Positions 43,660 to 52,499 of a stretch of 64,000 nt of DNA are shown here, one piece after another. The position numbers and the translations under genes are program-made. The first letter of the stretch is position 1. Each line of letters opens with the position of its first letter. The notes below the pieces were generated by a model. The model was given only the letters and a program-made list of their open reading frames with translations, had not been told where the DNA came from and did not search any database. Location of the stretch: the NCBI RefSeq assembly GCF_900169365.1, contig NZ_FXZH01000008.1, forward strand, positions 62,001 to 126,000, read 5' to 3'. The DNA comes from Brevibacterium sp. 239c (GTDB taxonomy: Bacteria > Actinomycetota > Actinomycetes > Actinomycetales > Brevibacteriaceae).

Positions 43660-44789
43660 CGCCGGCTCCCGAGGAAGGCAAGTCCGGCGGCGGCCACCAT
43701 GCCGAGCGCCGCGATGCCGGCCTTGGCGTACATCTGAGGCAGGTCTTTCGTCGGCACACGTGGGTCCGGCGGCAGTCCGTAGACCTCGGGTTCATCGAGG
43801 ATGAGGAAGACCGATCCGGTTCCGCCGACGCCGTCGTTCGGGTTCGCGCCGTACAGGCGAGCCTCGGTCAGACCCTTCGCATGGAGGTCGGCCACGCGGG
43901 CGTGAGCCTTGTCGACCATGTCGTCGTGGTCGCCGAACTTGATCGACTCCGTGGGGCAGGTCTGCGCGCACGCCGGTTCCTGCCCATCGAGGAGGCGGTC
44001 GTAGCAGAGCGTGCACTTATTGGCCGTGTTCTTGTCCGGCACATCCATGTCCGAGGCGCTGCGATCACGGTCGGTCGGTGTGTTGATCGTGCCGTCATCG
44101 CGGCGCTCGATGACGCCGAAGGGACAGCCGGCCACGCAGGTCCCGCAGCCGTTGCAGACATCGTTCTGCACGACGACGGTGTCGAATTCCGTGCGGAAGA
44201 GAGCTCCCGTGGGGCACACGTCGAGGCAGCCGGCGTGGGTGCAGTGCTTGCACACGTCCGAGGACATCAGCCAGCGGAAGTCCGCCGTGTCCGGGGGCGT
44301 CGTGTCGAGATTGGCGATGTCCTCGGGATCGCTCGGATCCAAGGCGCCGGGTGCCAACAGGTCGATGCCCATCGGTGGGGTCGATGGCAGTCCGCCGCTT
44401 CCGGCAGACCCATCTGCCGCCGCGCCGAGGGCACCGCCGAGAGGCTGTGCACCCGCAGACTCGTCCGTGCGCGGGCGGATCGTCGGCATGCCGAGGTTGA
44501 CGAGCTTCCTTCCCGATTCACGAGCGGCTTCGATCCTCTCGGAGTCCTGTTCGATGAAGGCGACGTGACGCCAGGTATTCGCCCCGAGGCTGCCCGTGTT
44601 GTCGTAGGAGGACTCGAGGAGTTCGTAGGTCCCGTCCTGCGGATTGTTGTTCCACTCCTTGCAGGCGACCTCACAGGCCTTGCAGCCGATGCAGATCGAC
44701 GTATCGGTGAAGAACCCTTTGCGCTCGTGCGCGGAACCATGCCAGTGCCCGTCCGCAACGGCGTCGTTCTCGACGGTCGATGTCGACAT
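43656..44789 (-). CDS. Formate dehydrogenase iron-sulfur (beta) subunit
   Basis: 377 residues with four [4Fe-4S] binding sets: CIGCKACEVACKEWN, CKHCTHAGCLDVCPTGALF, CNGCGTCVAGCPFGV and CTLCYDRLLDGQEPACAQTCP. It carries electrons from the Mo/W active site of FdhA to the membrane subunit. A single hydrophobic helix at the C-terminus (GIAALGMVAAAGLAFLG) would anchor it. Between clusters 1 and 2 is a Gly/Ala/Ser-rich insertion of about 70 residues. The start overlaps the FdhA stop by one base (TGATG), the end overlaps the NrfD gene by four. Confidence 0.93.
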   Translation of the reverse strand: MSTSTVENDAVADGHWHGSAHERKGFFTDTSICIGCKACEVACKEWNNNPQDGTYELLESSYDNTGSLGANTWRHVAFIEQDSERIEAARESGRKLVNLGMPTIRPRTDESAGAQPLGGALGAAADGSAGSGGLPSTPPMGIDLLAPGALDPSDPEDIANLDTTPPDTADFRWLMSSDVCKHCTHAGCLDVCPTGALFRTEFDTVVVQNDVCNGCGTCVAGCPFGVIERRDDGTINTPTDRDRSASDMDVPDKNTANKCTLCYDRLLDGQEPACAQTCPTESIKFGDHDDMVDKAHARVADLHAKGLTEARLYGANPNDGVGGTGSVFLILDEPEVYGLPPDPRVPTKDLPQMYAKAGIAALGMVAAAGLAFLGSRR

Positions 44790-47700
44790 CAGCCCTCCTC
44801 CTCGTTTCCTGTGTTGTCCACCGTATCCGTCTGGGCACCCTCGCCGAGGTTGCCCTGCTGAACCTTGTCGACATCCTTGCCGATGTAGCCGCGGTCGGGG
44901 TCCCCATCGGTCGGGTCCCCGTCGTCGGCGCGGTTCGCGTCTACGGTCTCGGTCGGGTTCTGGTCCACGCTGTCGGTGGGTCGGAGATCGGCCCGGCCCG
45001 TGCGGTCGCCGGCACTGTCGACAGCTTCGTCTCCGAGGGTGCGCCCGGGAGTGACACCGACGGCGGAGTCTCCGCCGCGATGCGGATGCCCGCCCTTGCT
45101 GGCCGCAGAGTCCGCGGCCAGGGACTCGGCGACGACATCATCGGAGACCGTGACCAGCTGATTGCCCGATTCGGGGCTCAGACCGGCCTCACGCTGATAC
45201 TTCTCGACGAAGTCGACGAGCTCCGGACCTCGTGGGCGGCGTCCCGGCATGATCGTGCCGGCCACGTACTTGCTGTTCTGGATGAACACATTGGGGTCCA
45301 TCGTCACTCCCAGCAGGTCGTTCGCGGAGTCGCCTTCGACGGTGGCGTCTCCGCCGACACCCCAGTGGTAGGGCAGGCCGATCTGGTGGAGGGTCTTCCC
45401 GCCGATCGTCAACGGCGTCATCCTCCGGGTCACGAGCACGCGGGCCTCGATGGCCGCACGTGGGGAGACCAGCGTCGCCCACCCGTAGGGCTCAAGTCCC
45501 ACCTCGGCGGCGAGTTCCGGTGAGATTTCGCAGAACATCTCCGGCTGCAGCTCCGAGAGGTAGGGCAGCCACCGCGACATTCCTCCGGCGGTGTGATGCT
45601 CGGTCAGGCGGTAGGTCGTGAACACGTAGGGGTAGACCTCGGAACCGGGATTGCCTGCGGCCGGGGCTGAGAGGTTGTCCTCCCTGCGCATCACCAGTCG
45701 TGTCGGGCTCGACTGCTGGTCGTAGAGCGGGTTGGATACCGTCGATTCCTGCGGCTCGTAGTGCGTGGGCATGGGGCCATCGACCATGCCGCTGGGAGCG
45801 AACAGCCAGCCCTTGCCGTCGGCCTGCATGATGAACGGGTCGTCGCCGTCGAGGTTGGCCGGACCACCGTGGGCCTGATCCGAGCGGGCCGAAGGAGACC
45901 GGTCGATCGGGAAGTCGGGTACGTCCTTACCCGTCCACTTGCCGGATTCCTCATCCCACCAGACGAATTTCTTTCGCTCCGACCAGGGTGTGCCGTCGGG
46001 TGCCGCCGAGGCACGGTTGTAGAGGATCCGACGGTTCGCCGGCCAGGCCCACGCCCATTCGGCAGCGGTCTCGTCCTGTTCGGCTCGGGGCTTGCGACGG
46101 GCGGCCATGTTCTGCCCGCCTGCGTAGATTCCCGCGTAGATCCAGCAGCCGCCGGCGGTGGTGCCGTCGTCGGTCATCTGGTTGAAGTTGTCGAGCGGCT
46201 GCCCGTCCTTGTCGCCGCCGATGTGGTATCCGTTGATCTCGGCCAGCACGGATTCGGCGTCGACCTCACCCTCCTCGTCGACCGGGTAGTCCCAGGTCAT
46301 GTCAAGGAGCGGACGGTCGCGAGGATCCTCGGAATCCTTCAGCTTCTCGCGCACTCGCTTACCGAGTTCGAAGAAGAAGTCGAGTTCGCTCTGTGCGTCG
46401 CCGGGCGGGTTGACGGCCTTGTGCCGCCACTGCACGAGGCGCTGCGTCTGCGTGAAGGTGCCGGCCTTCTCCGTGTGGTTGGCGGCGGGCATGAAGAACA
46501 TCTCGGTCTCGATGTCTTCGGTCTTCAGCTCACCACTGGCGATCTCGGGACCGTCCTTCCACCAGGTGGCGGATTCGATGAGCCGGAAGTCGCGGACGAC
46601 CATCCACTTGAGGTGGCTCATCGCCATGCGCTGCATTCGGCCGTTGGCCGAGCCGACTGCCGGGTTCTGACCGAGCAGGAAGTACCCGTCGACACCGTCG
46701 TTGAGCATGCGGACCTGCGTCTGATAGGTGCCGTGGGCACCGTTGATCTTCGGCAGATAATCGTAGGCGAAGTTGTTCTCCTTCGTTGCCGCATCGCCCC
46801 ACCAGGCCTTGAGCAGGTTGGTGGCGTAGCTGCGCCCGTTCGCCCAATAACCTTTGTGGGTCTCCGGGGTACCGACGGCGGCGACGTAGTCCTCGAAGGT
46901 CTCGTGAACTCCGGCGCTGGGCATCGGCAGGTAGCCGGGCAGCAGGTTGAACAGCGTCGGGATGTCGGTCGAGCCCTGGATCGTGGCGTGTCCGCGCAGT
47001 GCCATGATGCCGCCGCCGGGACGACCCATGTTGCCCAGCAGAAGCTGGAGGATCGAGGCGGTGCGGATGAACTGCGCACCCAGGGAATGCTGGGTCCAGC
47101 CCACGGCGTAGGCGAAGCAGGTGGTGCGTTCGCGCCCGGAATTCTGGGTCACCGACTCGACCAGGTATTCGAAGTCGGCGGGTTTGATGCCGCAGTTCTC
47201 GGCTACCATCTCCGGCGTGTACCGGGAGTAGTGCCGCTTGAGAATCTGGAACACCGACCTGGGGTCGCTCAGGGTCTCATCGGTGATGGGCGCCCCCGAC
47301 TCATCGGTCTGGTACGACCAGGTCGAGTTGTCGTAGGAGTTCGTCTCCGGGTCGAAGCCGGAGAACAGGCCGTCGAGATCCTCCGTGTCCTGATAGTTCT
47401 CACTGATGAGATTCGTGGCGTTGGTATACGCACGGACGTACTCGTCGAAGTGCAGACCGTCGCTGAGGACACGGTTGATGAGCGCACCGAGCAAGACGAT
47501 GTCGGAACCCGCCCGGATCGGGACGTGCTTATCGGCGATCGCCGTGGTGCGGGTGAAACGAGGATCGACGTGGATGACGCGGGCACCTCGAGCCTTGGCC
47601 TCGGTCACCCATTGGAAGCCCACGGGGTGGCACTCGGCCATATTGGATCCCTGGATGATGATGCAGTCCGCATTCGCCATATCCTGGACGGGTTGTGTGG

Positions 47701-48316
47701 CGCCGCCTCGCCCAAACGAGGTTCCCAAACTGGGAACCGTGGCGGAGTGTCAAATACGCGCCTGGTTCTCGATCTGTATCGCGCCGGCCGCCGTGTAGAG
47801 CTTCTTCGCGAGGTAGTTCTCCTCGTTGTCGATGGTCGCCCCGCCGAGGCTGGCGATCCCCATCGTGCGACGCAGGGGGTGGCCCTTGTCGTCGAAGTCC
47901 TCCCAATGGTTGCGGCGGGCTTCGATGAAGCGGTCGGCGACCATGTCGATCGCGGTGCCCAGATCGAGCTTCTGCCAGTCCTTGGCTTTGGGAGCTCGGT
48001 AGAGGACGTCGGTGATACGCCCGTTGGCGTTGACCAGCTGTTCGCTGGCGGCACCTTTGGGGCAGAGACGTCCACGAGAGATGGGTGAGTCCGGGTCGCC
48101 TTCGATCTGGATGACCTTGTCATCTTGGACGAAGACCTTCTGGCCGCAGCCGACGGCGCAGTATGGGCAGACCGACTGCACCACTTTGTCCGCTGTGGCG
48201 GTGCGCGGGGTGGTCTCCCGCGTCTTCTGGGACACCACTGATTCGCCGCGTCCCGACGCATCGGAGGAACGCAGCTGCCGGATCACCGGCCACTCGAGAG
48301 GACTGAACCGAGCCAT
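44789..48316 (-). CDS. fdhA: Formate dehydrogenase catalytic subunit, selenoprotein (in-frame UGA = Sec189)
   Basis: Oxidises formate to CO2. Read through one TGA (47750-47752) it is a single 1175-residue protein. N-terminal [4Fe-4S] motif CPYCAVGCGQ...CPKG; then QARI-U-HSATVPSLGTSFGRGGAT, the exact active-site context of Sec-dependent formate dehydrogenases. The molybdopterin-binding body follows (IIIQGSNMAECHPVGFQWV, GQNPAVGSANGRMQR). A hairpin suited to be a bacterial SECIS begins 11 nt after the UGA. No twin-arginine signal is seen, so a cytoplasmic active site is likely. The last 120 residues form an acidic Asp/Gly/Thr-rich tail that is not part of the family core. First gene of the fdhA-fdhB-nrfD unit, with selA, selB, selC and selD close by. 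Confidence 0.96.
47720..47752 (-). promoter_or_regulatory. Sec UGA codon and bacterial SECIS hairpin
   Basis: On the minus strand: UGA (47752-47750), 11 nt, then the perfect 8-bp stem GGUUCCCA/UGGGAACC (47738-47731 and 47727-47720) with loop GUU. The loop begins 19 nt after UGA and its first base is G, which agrees with the known bacterial SECIS layout (16-37 nt spacing, G early in the apical loop). Confidence 0.9.
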
Positions 48317-48425
48317 GGCTCACATCCTAGCCCTTCTCGGTGGCCGATGGAGACCAATTCGGTCACGATCATCCGCAGCGTTTCACGAGGTGAGATACGG
48401 TGATCTCACCCGCCGAGGTGGTCCT

Positions 48426-49136
48426 TCAGTCGGTGATCCTGTGTGCCAGGAGCACGCTGTCGTCGAGTTCGGCCGGCTGACCGTCGGGTCCTTCGACCTC
48501 GCGGGTGCGCAGTTCGGCGAAATCTATCTCCCAGCGGACGGGACTGCCGCCGATGAGGAGAGCGAAATCGCCGTTCGGGGTCACCGGCTCATGATGGTGA
48601 CCGAGGCCGTGACCCAGTTCGTCATCCTGATTCTCGGCCCACGGCGGCATCTCGGCGTGCGAGATGAGCAGCAGGCGGCCGTCCGGCGCGACATGTTCGG
48701 CGACCTTCCCGACAAGTTCTTCGCGGGTGTCGGGCAACCGGGTGTGAAGGAAGCAGCCGACGACAAGGTCATAGCCGCCTCGGCGAGGGTGCTCTCCCTC
48801 TGCTTGTGAACCCGAGGGATCCCAGGTGGAGACGTCTCCGACCTCGAAGGATGCGGTGACACCCTTCGCTGCGGCCGCTTCTGCGGCCCGGTCGACGGCG
48901 GTCTGCGACAGATCGATGCCGGTAGCTTCCCAGCCGTGCTCGGCCAGCCAGATGACATCTGCGCCCTCACCGCAGCCGACGTCGAGGACCCGGCCGGGGG
49001 TGAGGCTTGAGACAGTGGCGACGAGCGCCTCGTTCGGCTTGCCCGACCAGATCGGATCGCTTCCGGAGTAACGCTCTTCCCAGGCCGCCACGGAGTCAGG
49101 GACTCCCGCATTTGCGGCCTGTTGGGGTTCGGTCAC
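48426..49136 (-). CDS. Class I SAM-dependent methyltransferase (TehB/thiopurine-type)
   Basis: 236 residues. ERYSGSDPIWSGKPNEALV followed by VLDVGCGEGADVIWLAEHGWEATGIDLSQTAV is the SAM-binding core; YDLVVGCFLHTRLP and DGRLLLISHAEMPPW are later motifs. Such enzymes often methylate small thiols, tellurite or selenium compounds, but nothing here fixes the substrate. It begins with GTG inside the thioredoxin stop (GTGA) and ends 109 nt before fdhA, so a trx-methyltransferase-fdh transcript is possible. Confidence 0.85.
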   Translation of the reverse strand: MTEPQQAANAGVPDSVAAWEERYSGSDPIWSGKPNEALVATVSSLTPGRVLDVGCGEGADVIWLAEHGWEATGIDLSQTAVDRAAEAAAAKGVTASFEVGDVSTWDPSGSQAEGEHPRRGGYDLVVGCFLHTRLPDTREELVGKVAEHVAPDGRLLLISHAEMPPWAENQDDELGHGLGHHHEPVTPNGDFALLIGGSPVRWEIDFAELRTREVEGPDGQPAELDDSVLLAHRITD

Positions 49137-49576
49137 TGCTCTGTTCCGGATTCGGAGGAAACCTCGGTCGCCTCTGACACCACGGCACCATCCGATCCTT
49201 CGGCGGCGTCGACCTCGGCTTCCTGCTTGGCCAGCTCCTCGCGGACCTCGTTCATGTCGAGTTCCTTGACAGCGTTGATGACCTGCTCGAGCTGGGGCGC
49301 AGCGAGCGCACCCGGCTGAGCGAAGACGACGATGCCCTCACGGAAGGCGACGAGGGTCGGGATCGAGGAGATCGCGAAGAGACCCGCGAGTTCCTGCTGT
49401 GCCTCGGTGTCGACCTTGCCGAAGACGACGTCCGAATACTGTTCGGAGGCCTCTTCGTAGACGGGGGCGAACTGCTTGCAGGGTCCGCACCAGTCGGCCC
49501 AGAAGTCGAGAAGCAGGATCGAGCTGTCGGTGATGGTTGACTCGAAGTTGTCTTTGGTGATTTCGATCGTAGACAT
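49133..49576 (-). CDS. Thioredoxin
   Basis: 147 residues. The redox site is FWADWCGPCKQF (Cys-Gly-Pro-Cys) and the conserved cis-Pro is in ISSIPTLVAF. A 40-residue acidic tail follows the thioredoxin fold. General disulfide reductase in the cytoplasm. Coupled to the methyltransferase gene by a 4-nt overlap and upstream of the selenoprotein gene on the same strand. It may supply reducing power, but a housekeeping role is equally likely. Confidence 0.93.
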   Translation of the reverse strand: MSTIEITKDNFESTITDSSILLLDFWADWCGPCKQFAPVYEEASEQYSDVVFGKVDTEAQQELAGLFAISSIPTLVAFREGIVVFAQPGALAAPQLEQVINAVKELDMNEVREELAKQEAEVDAAEGSDGAVVSEATEVSSESGTEQ

Positions 49577-49660
49577 CCGGGCAGTCTAAACGCCGACTAT
49601 GAATACTGTCTGGACACTGTCGCAGTCAGGACAGTTCGTGCGGGTCTCGACCCGCTCGAA

Positions 49661-50719
49661 TCAGTCGGCGAGGTCGACTAGGCCGGCGATCGGCTGATCT
49701 GCAGTGATAGCAGAGAAGACGGCGTCGGCCGCCGGAGACTTGACGACCCGGTTCTGATTGTCCGGAGCCTGCTGCCACGGCATGATCGCGAACGTGATCG
49801 AATCCTTGGGCACGGAGGACACGGTCGCAGCCAGTGACCCGAGTGCTGAGACCGAATCGAGCTCGTCATCGACGCGCAGAGACGAGGTGACCGCGTCAAG
49901 GAAACCATAGAGCCGATTCGGCCTCGACAGCGTGTGGGAGCTCTTCGCTCTGTCGATGATGGATTCCATGACCATCTGCTGGTTGCCCATGCGCGAGATG
50001 TCACTGCCGTCACCGACAGCATGGCGTGTTCTTGCCAGCGCCAGGGCATCGACGCCGTCAAGAGTCTGTTCACCCGCAGGCAGGTCAAGGTTCGCTTTGT
50101 CGTCGTACAAGGGTTCGTCGAGGTCGACGGTGATTCCGTCCAATGCGTCGACGATCGTTGCGAAGCCGTCGAAATTGACCTCGACGAAGTGGTCGACACG
50201 AACTCCCGTGAGTTCTTCGGCAGCGGAGACCGAACAGGCCGGGCCCTGATTGAGTGCCGAGTTGATCATTCCGCGCAGGGGCCCCGAGGCACCAGAACCG
50301 GTGTCTTCGCAGGCAGGCATGTCCATCATCGTGTCGCGCGGAATCTGGACGGCGTCGATGCGAGAGGAGTCGTCGGAGATGTGGGCCAGAATCATCGCGT
50401 CGCTGCGCGCACCATCTGCCGCGCCATAGTCCTCAGCGTCGAGTTCACGGGTGTCGGATCCGAGGATGAGGACATTCAGTTCGTCCGTGATCTTCTCGGG
50501 CACCTCACCATCACCTGCACGCAGTGCCGAGGAGGTGATGTTCGACTTCAGACTGTGCATGGCCGCCACGACCGTGACCGGGACCGCGATGACGAGAACA
50601 GCGATCATGGCGACGATGGTGCGGCGGCGACGGTACTTCATGGCGAGACGACGCTGACGCCGTGGGCCGATTTCGGGATGCTGCATGAACTTCAATTCGA
50701 GATCGGGGTCAGATTGCAT
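49661..50719 (-). CDS. LytR-CpsA-Psr (LCP) family cell-wall glycopolymer ligase
   Basis: 352 residues. A cytoplasmic start is followed by one membrane anchor (TIVAMIAVLVIAVPVTVVAA) and the extracellular LCP domain: LNVLILGSDTRE, GARSDAMILAHISDD, IDAVQIPRDTMMDMP, FVEVNFDGFATIVDALDGI and ALALARTRHAVGDGSDISRMGNQQ. The Arg/Asp residues in SDTRE, GARSDAM and PRDT bind the polyprenyl-pyrophosphate substrate. LCP proteins attach teichoic acids or arabinogalactan-type polymers to peptidoglycan. Divergent from the cold-shock gene leader. Confidence 0.92.
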   Translation of the reverse strand: MQSDPDLELKFMQHPEIGPRRQRRLAMKYRRRRTIVAMIAVLVIAVPVTVVAAMHSLKSNITSSALRAGDGEVPEKITDELNVLILGSDTRELDAEDYGAADGARSDAMILAHISDDSSRIDAVQIPRDTMMDMPACEDTGSGASGPLRGMINSALNQGPACSVSAAEELTGVRVDHFVEVNFDGFATIVDALDGITVDLDEPLYDDKANLDLPAGEQTLDGVDALALARTRHAVGDGSDISRMGNQQMVMESIIDRAKSSHTLSRPNRLYGFLDAVTSSLRVDDELDSVSALGSLAATVSSVPKDSITFAIMPWQQAPDNQNRVVKSPAADAVFSAITADQPIAGLVDLAD

Positions 50720-51223
50720 ACAATCCTAAAAAACTTTTCTTCGAACTTTCTGACACCGCTGGTCGATACATTCTGTTAGAGTTAAATTGTTCCCGTACGA
50801 GACAGTGCGGAACACATGGTGCCGCGAGCGTAGGTAGATTCGCTTGGTACCGTGCAGTTGCCAGTTGGCGCGTGTCTACCGTCCGCGCCTCTTATATTTT
50901 TTCAGACTTTTCAATCCGGCCGTCCTTCGGCCTCCATCCCGCACCTTCGGTGCATTACCGAAACCGAGCTTCCCCGTTTTCGCCTGAGACAAGGATCTTC
51001 ACATCAGCACGAATTCCGGAACACCGGTTTCTCCACAGATTTTCGTTGGATCTGCGTTCAATGCGCAGACCATCCAGCGAGAAGTCACACGTTCAGACGA
51101 TCTACTGATCGACATCGTCGGTCAGCCCAGGTCCCTGAGAGTGTGAACAGCCGGGCCCACTCAAGGGTCCGACCATCCAGATCGTTTCGGCGATCACCAG
51201 TTTAAAATAAGGATACAAAGATT
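50720..51223 (+). promoter_or_regulatory. Long leader region of the cold-shock gene
   Basis: 504 bp without a credible gene. It holds the LCP promoter (minus strand) at its left and, to its right, a probable long 5' untranslated region. Two small hairpins lie close together: GGCCG/CGGCC (50918-50932) and GCACC-TTC-GGTGC (50941-50953), preceded by the T-rich stretch TATATTTTTTCAG. Long structured leaders are known for cold-shock mRNAs; a temperature-responsive role is inferred. The exact promoter is not clear. Confidence 0.5.
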
Positions 51224-51427
51224 ATGGCTACAGGTACCGTGAAATGGTTCAACTCGGAAAAAGGTTTCGGATTCATCCAGCCTGACGATGGTTCAGCAGA
51301 CGTCTTCACTCACTTCTCCGCGATCGAATCGACCGGCTACCGTGAGCTCGCCGAGGGCCAGAATGTCGAATTCGACTCGGAAATGGGTTCCAAGGGCCTT
51401 CAGGCCACAAGCGTTCGTCCCCTCTGA
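51224..51427 (+). CDS. Cold-shock protein (CspA family)
   Basis: 67 residues forming one OB-fold cold-shock domain. RNP1 is KGFGFIQ and RNP2 is VFTHFSAI. The start [18 protein letters not shown] is canonical. It binds single-stranded nucleic acid as an RNA chaperone. AAGGATACAAAGATT precedes the ATG, giving a ribosome site with a rather long spacer. Monocistronic, after an unusually long leader. Confidence 0.96.
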   Translation: MATGTVKWFNSEKGFGFIQPDDGSADVFTHFSAIESTGYRELAEGQNVEFDSEMGSKGLQATSVRPL

Positions 51428-51934
51428 GACTTCCGTAACTTTCCGGTCCCGGCCGGATCGCGATTGATTCGTCAATAGCGAGCACCTGCCGGGAACGCAG
51501 TTGCACTGAGCTACACCAAAAGCGTGTGTTCGCGTTTGGAGTTTGTGTTTTCACTTGCTCTGAATGCGATCACACGCTTTTCGGCGTCCGCAGGCCCTTT
51601 TCCGTGTCGACGCATGAAACCAGGGAACGCCGAGCACCGCCCGGCAAACCGATCACTGATGGCCTGCCCGGATCCTTCACTCACACCCGCAAACAGCCCC
51701 GAACCCGAGACCGTTGCACACGCCTGCCATCCCAGCTCGCCATACAGCTTCGGATCAATACTCAACCACTCAACGCGAACGCGCGCTTCACCCCACTCCA
51801 GACAACCCAGCAACTCGTTGAGCCGTCCTGAACTGGCATCACTGTCTTCAGCGCGTGGGACCGTCTTACGGGCAATGAGCTGAGGGTCGTCGAGCCATTG
51901 TCGACGGTTCGCGGTGCGCTATACGTTGTGATTT
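51428..51934. other. Intergenic region (507 bp) with a startless minus-strand frame
   Basis: On the minus strand a frame stays open from about 51918 to 51511 (about 136 codons) with protein-like composition (NRRQWLDDPQLIARKT, LNELLGCLEWGEARVRVEWL). It has no ATG or GTG with a ribosome site near its beginning; the first usable codon is an internal TTG. I recognise no family. It could be a decayed gene. Its end overlaps the inverted repeat listed next. Confidence 0.4.
51518..51581. repeat. Inverted repeat downstream of the cold-shock gene
   Basis: AAAAGCGTGTG (51518-51528) and CACACGCTTTT (51571-51581) are perfect 11-bp complements 42 bp apart. On the plus strand the second arm ends in TTTT, so it could act as a wide-loop terminator 90 nt after the csp stop. 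Confidence 0.5.
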
Positions 51935-52336
51935 ATGCAACCACGGCCGTGCGACCACAACGCGCACGCCCCACCGCCGCCACCTGCACCACGGGCGCTT
52001 CGCTGGCTGGTGGTCGGAGTCCTCGCCAGCATCATCCTGCTCATTGCACTGCCCATCGTCATGATGATCGATCAGGCCGGCCTCAAAGCAGCCATCGAGG
52101 AGGGCACCGGAGCGGGCCTGGATCCCGAGTGGATGGACTGGGCCCGCATCACATTGACGGCATATCTGGTTGTCGCCAGCTATTTCAGCCTCTACTCGGC
52201 CACCCAGGGAGCGATGTTCCTATGGGCCGTGATTCCCACCGATATTCTGCCCGTTCTGATGATCGGTCTCCTCTGGATCCCCGCCCCCGTACGTCGGTAC
52301 TTCAAACCGCAGCGACCCACGGCTCACCAACCGTGA
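51935..52336 (+). CDS. Small membrane protein
   Basis: 133 residues. A Pro-rich start is followed by a helix WLVVGVLASIILLIALPIVMMI, a short loop and two further hydrophobic stretches (TLTAYLVVASYFSLYSATQGAMFLWAV and DILPVLMIGLLWIPAPV). No family recognised. It has typical codon use for this genome, which supports it being real. The competing frame on the same strand is rich in Arg/His/Ser and looks like a shadow. Confidence 0.6.
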   Translation: MQPRPCDHNAHAPPPPPAPRALRWLVVGVLASIILLIALPIVMMIDQAGLKAAIEEGTGAGLDPEWMDWARITLTAYLVVASYFSLYSATQGAMFLWAVIPTDILPVLMIGLLWIPAPVRRYFKPQRPTAHQP

Positions 52337-52499
52337 CGCCGCCGAACCACCTACGTGACCGCAGCTGCTCATCGTCGCCATGAGACTGCTCATCGACCGG
52401 GCCGGCGAGCGCGTGCATGCTCGACAACGACGACTTCGTGCCCTGAAGTCTGTACCGTAGGAATTCTTGAGTTCCCCACACAGAACAGGTGATGTCACG

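Noticed and set aside
44789-47728. Separate downstream formate dehydrogenase gene starting at an internal codon
   Set aside because: It is in phase with the upstream frame and lacks a ribosome site; the active-site context spans the UGA, so it is the second part of one selenoprotein.
49640-49655. Terminator of the LCP gene (GCGGGTC/GACCCGC)
   Set aside because: The loop is only two bases and there is no U-run; a chance palindrome cannot be excluded.
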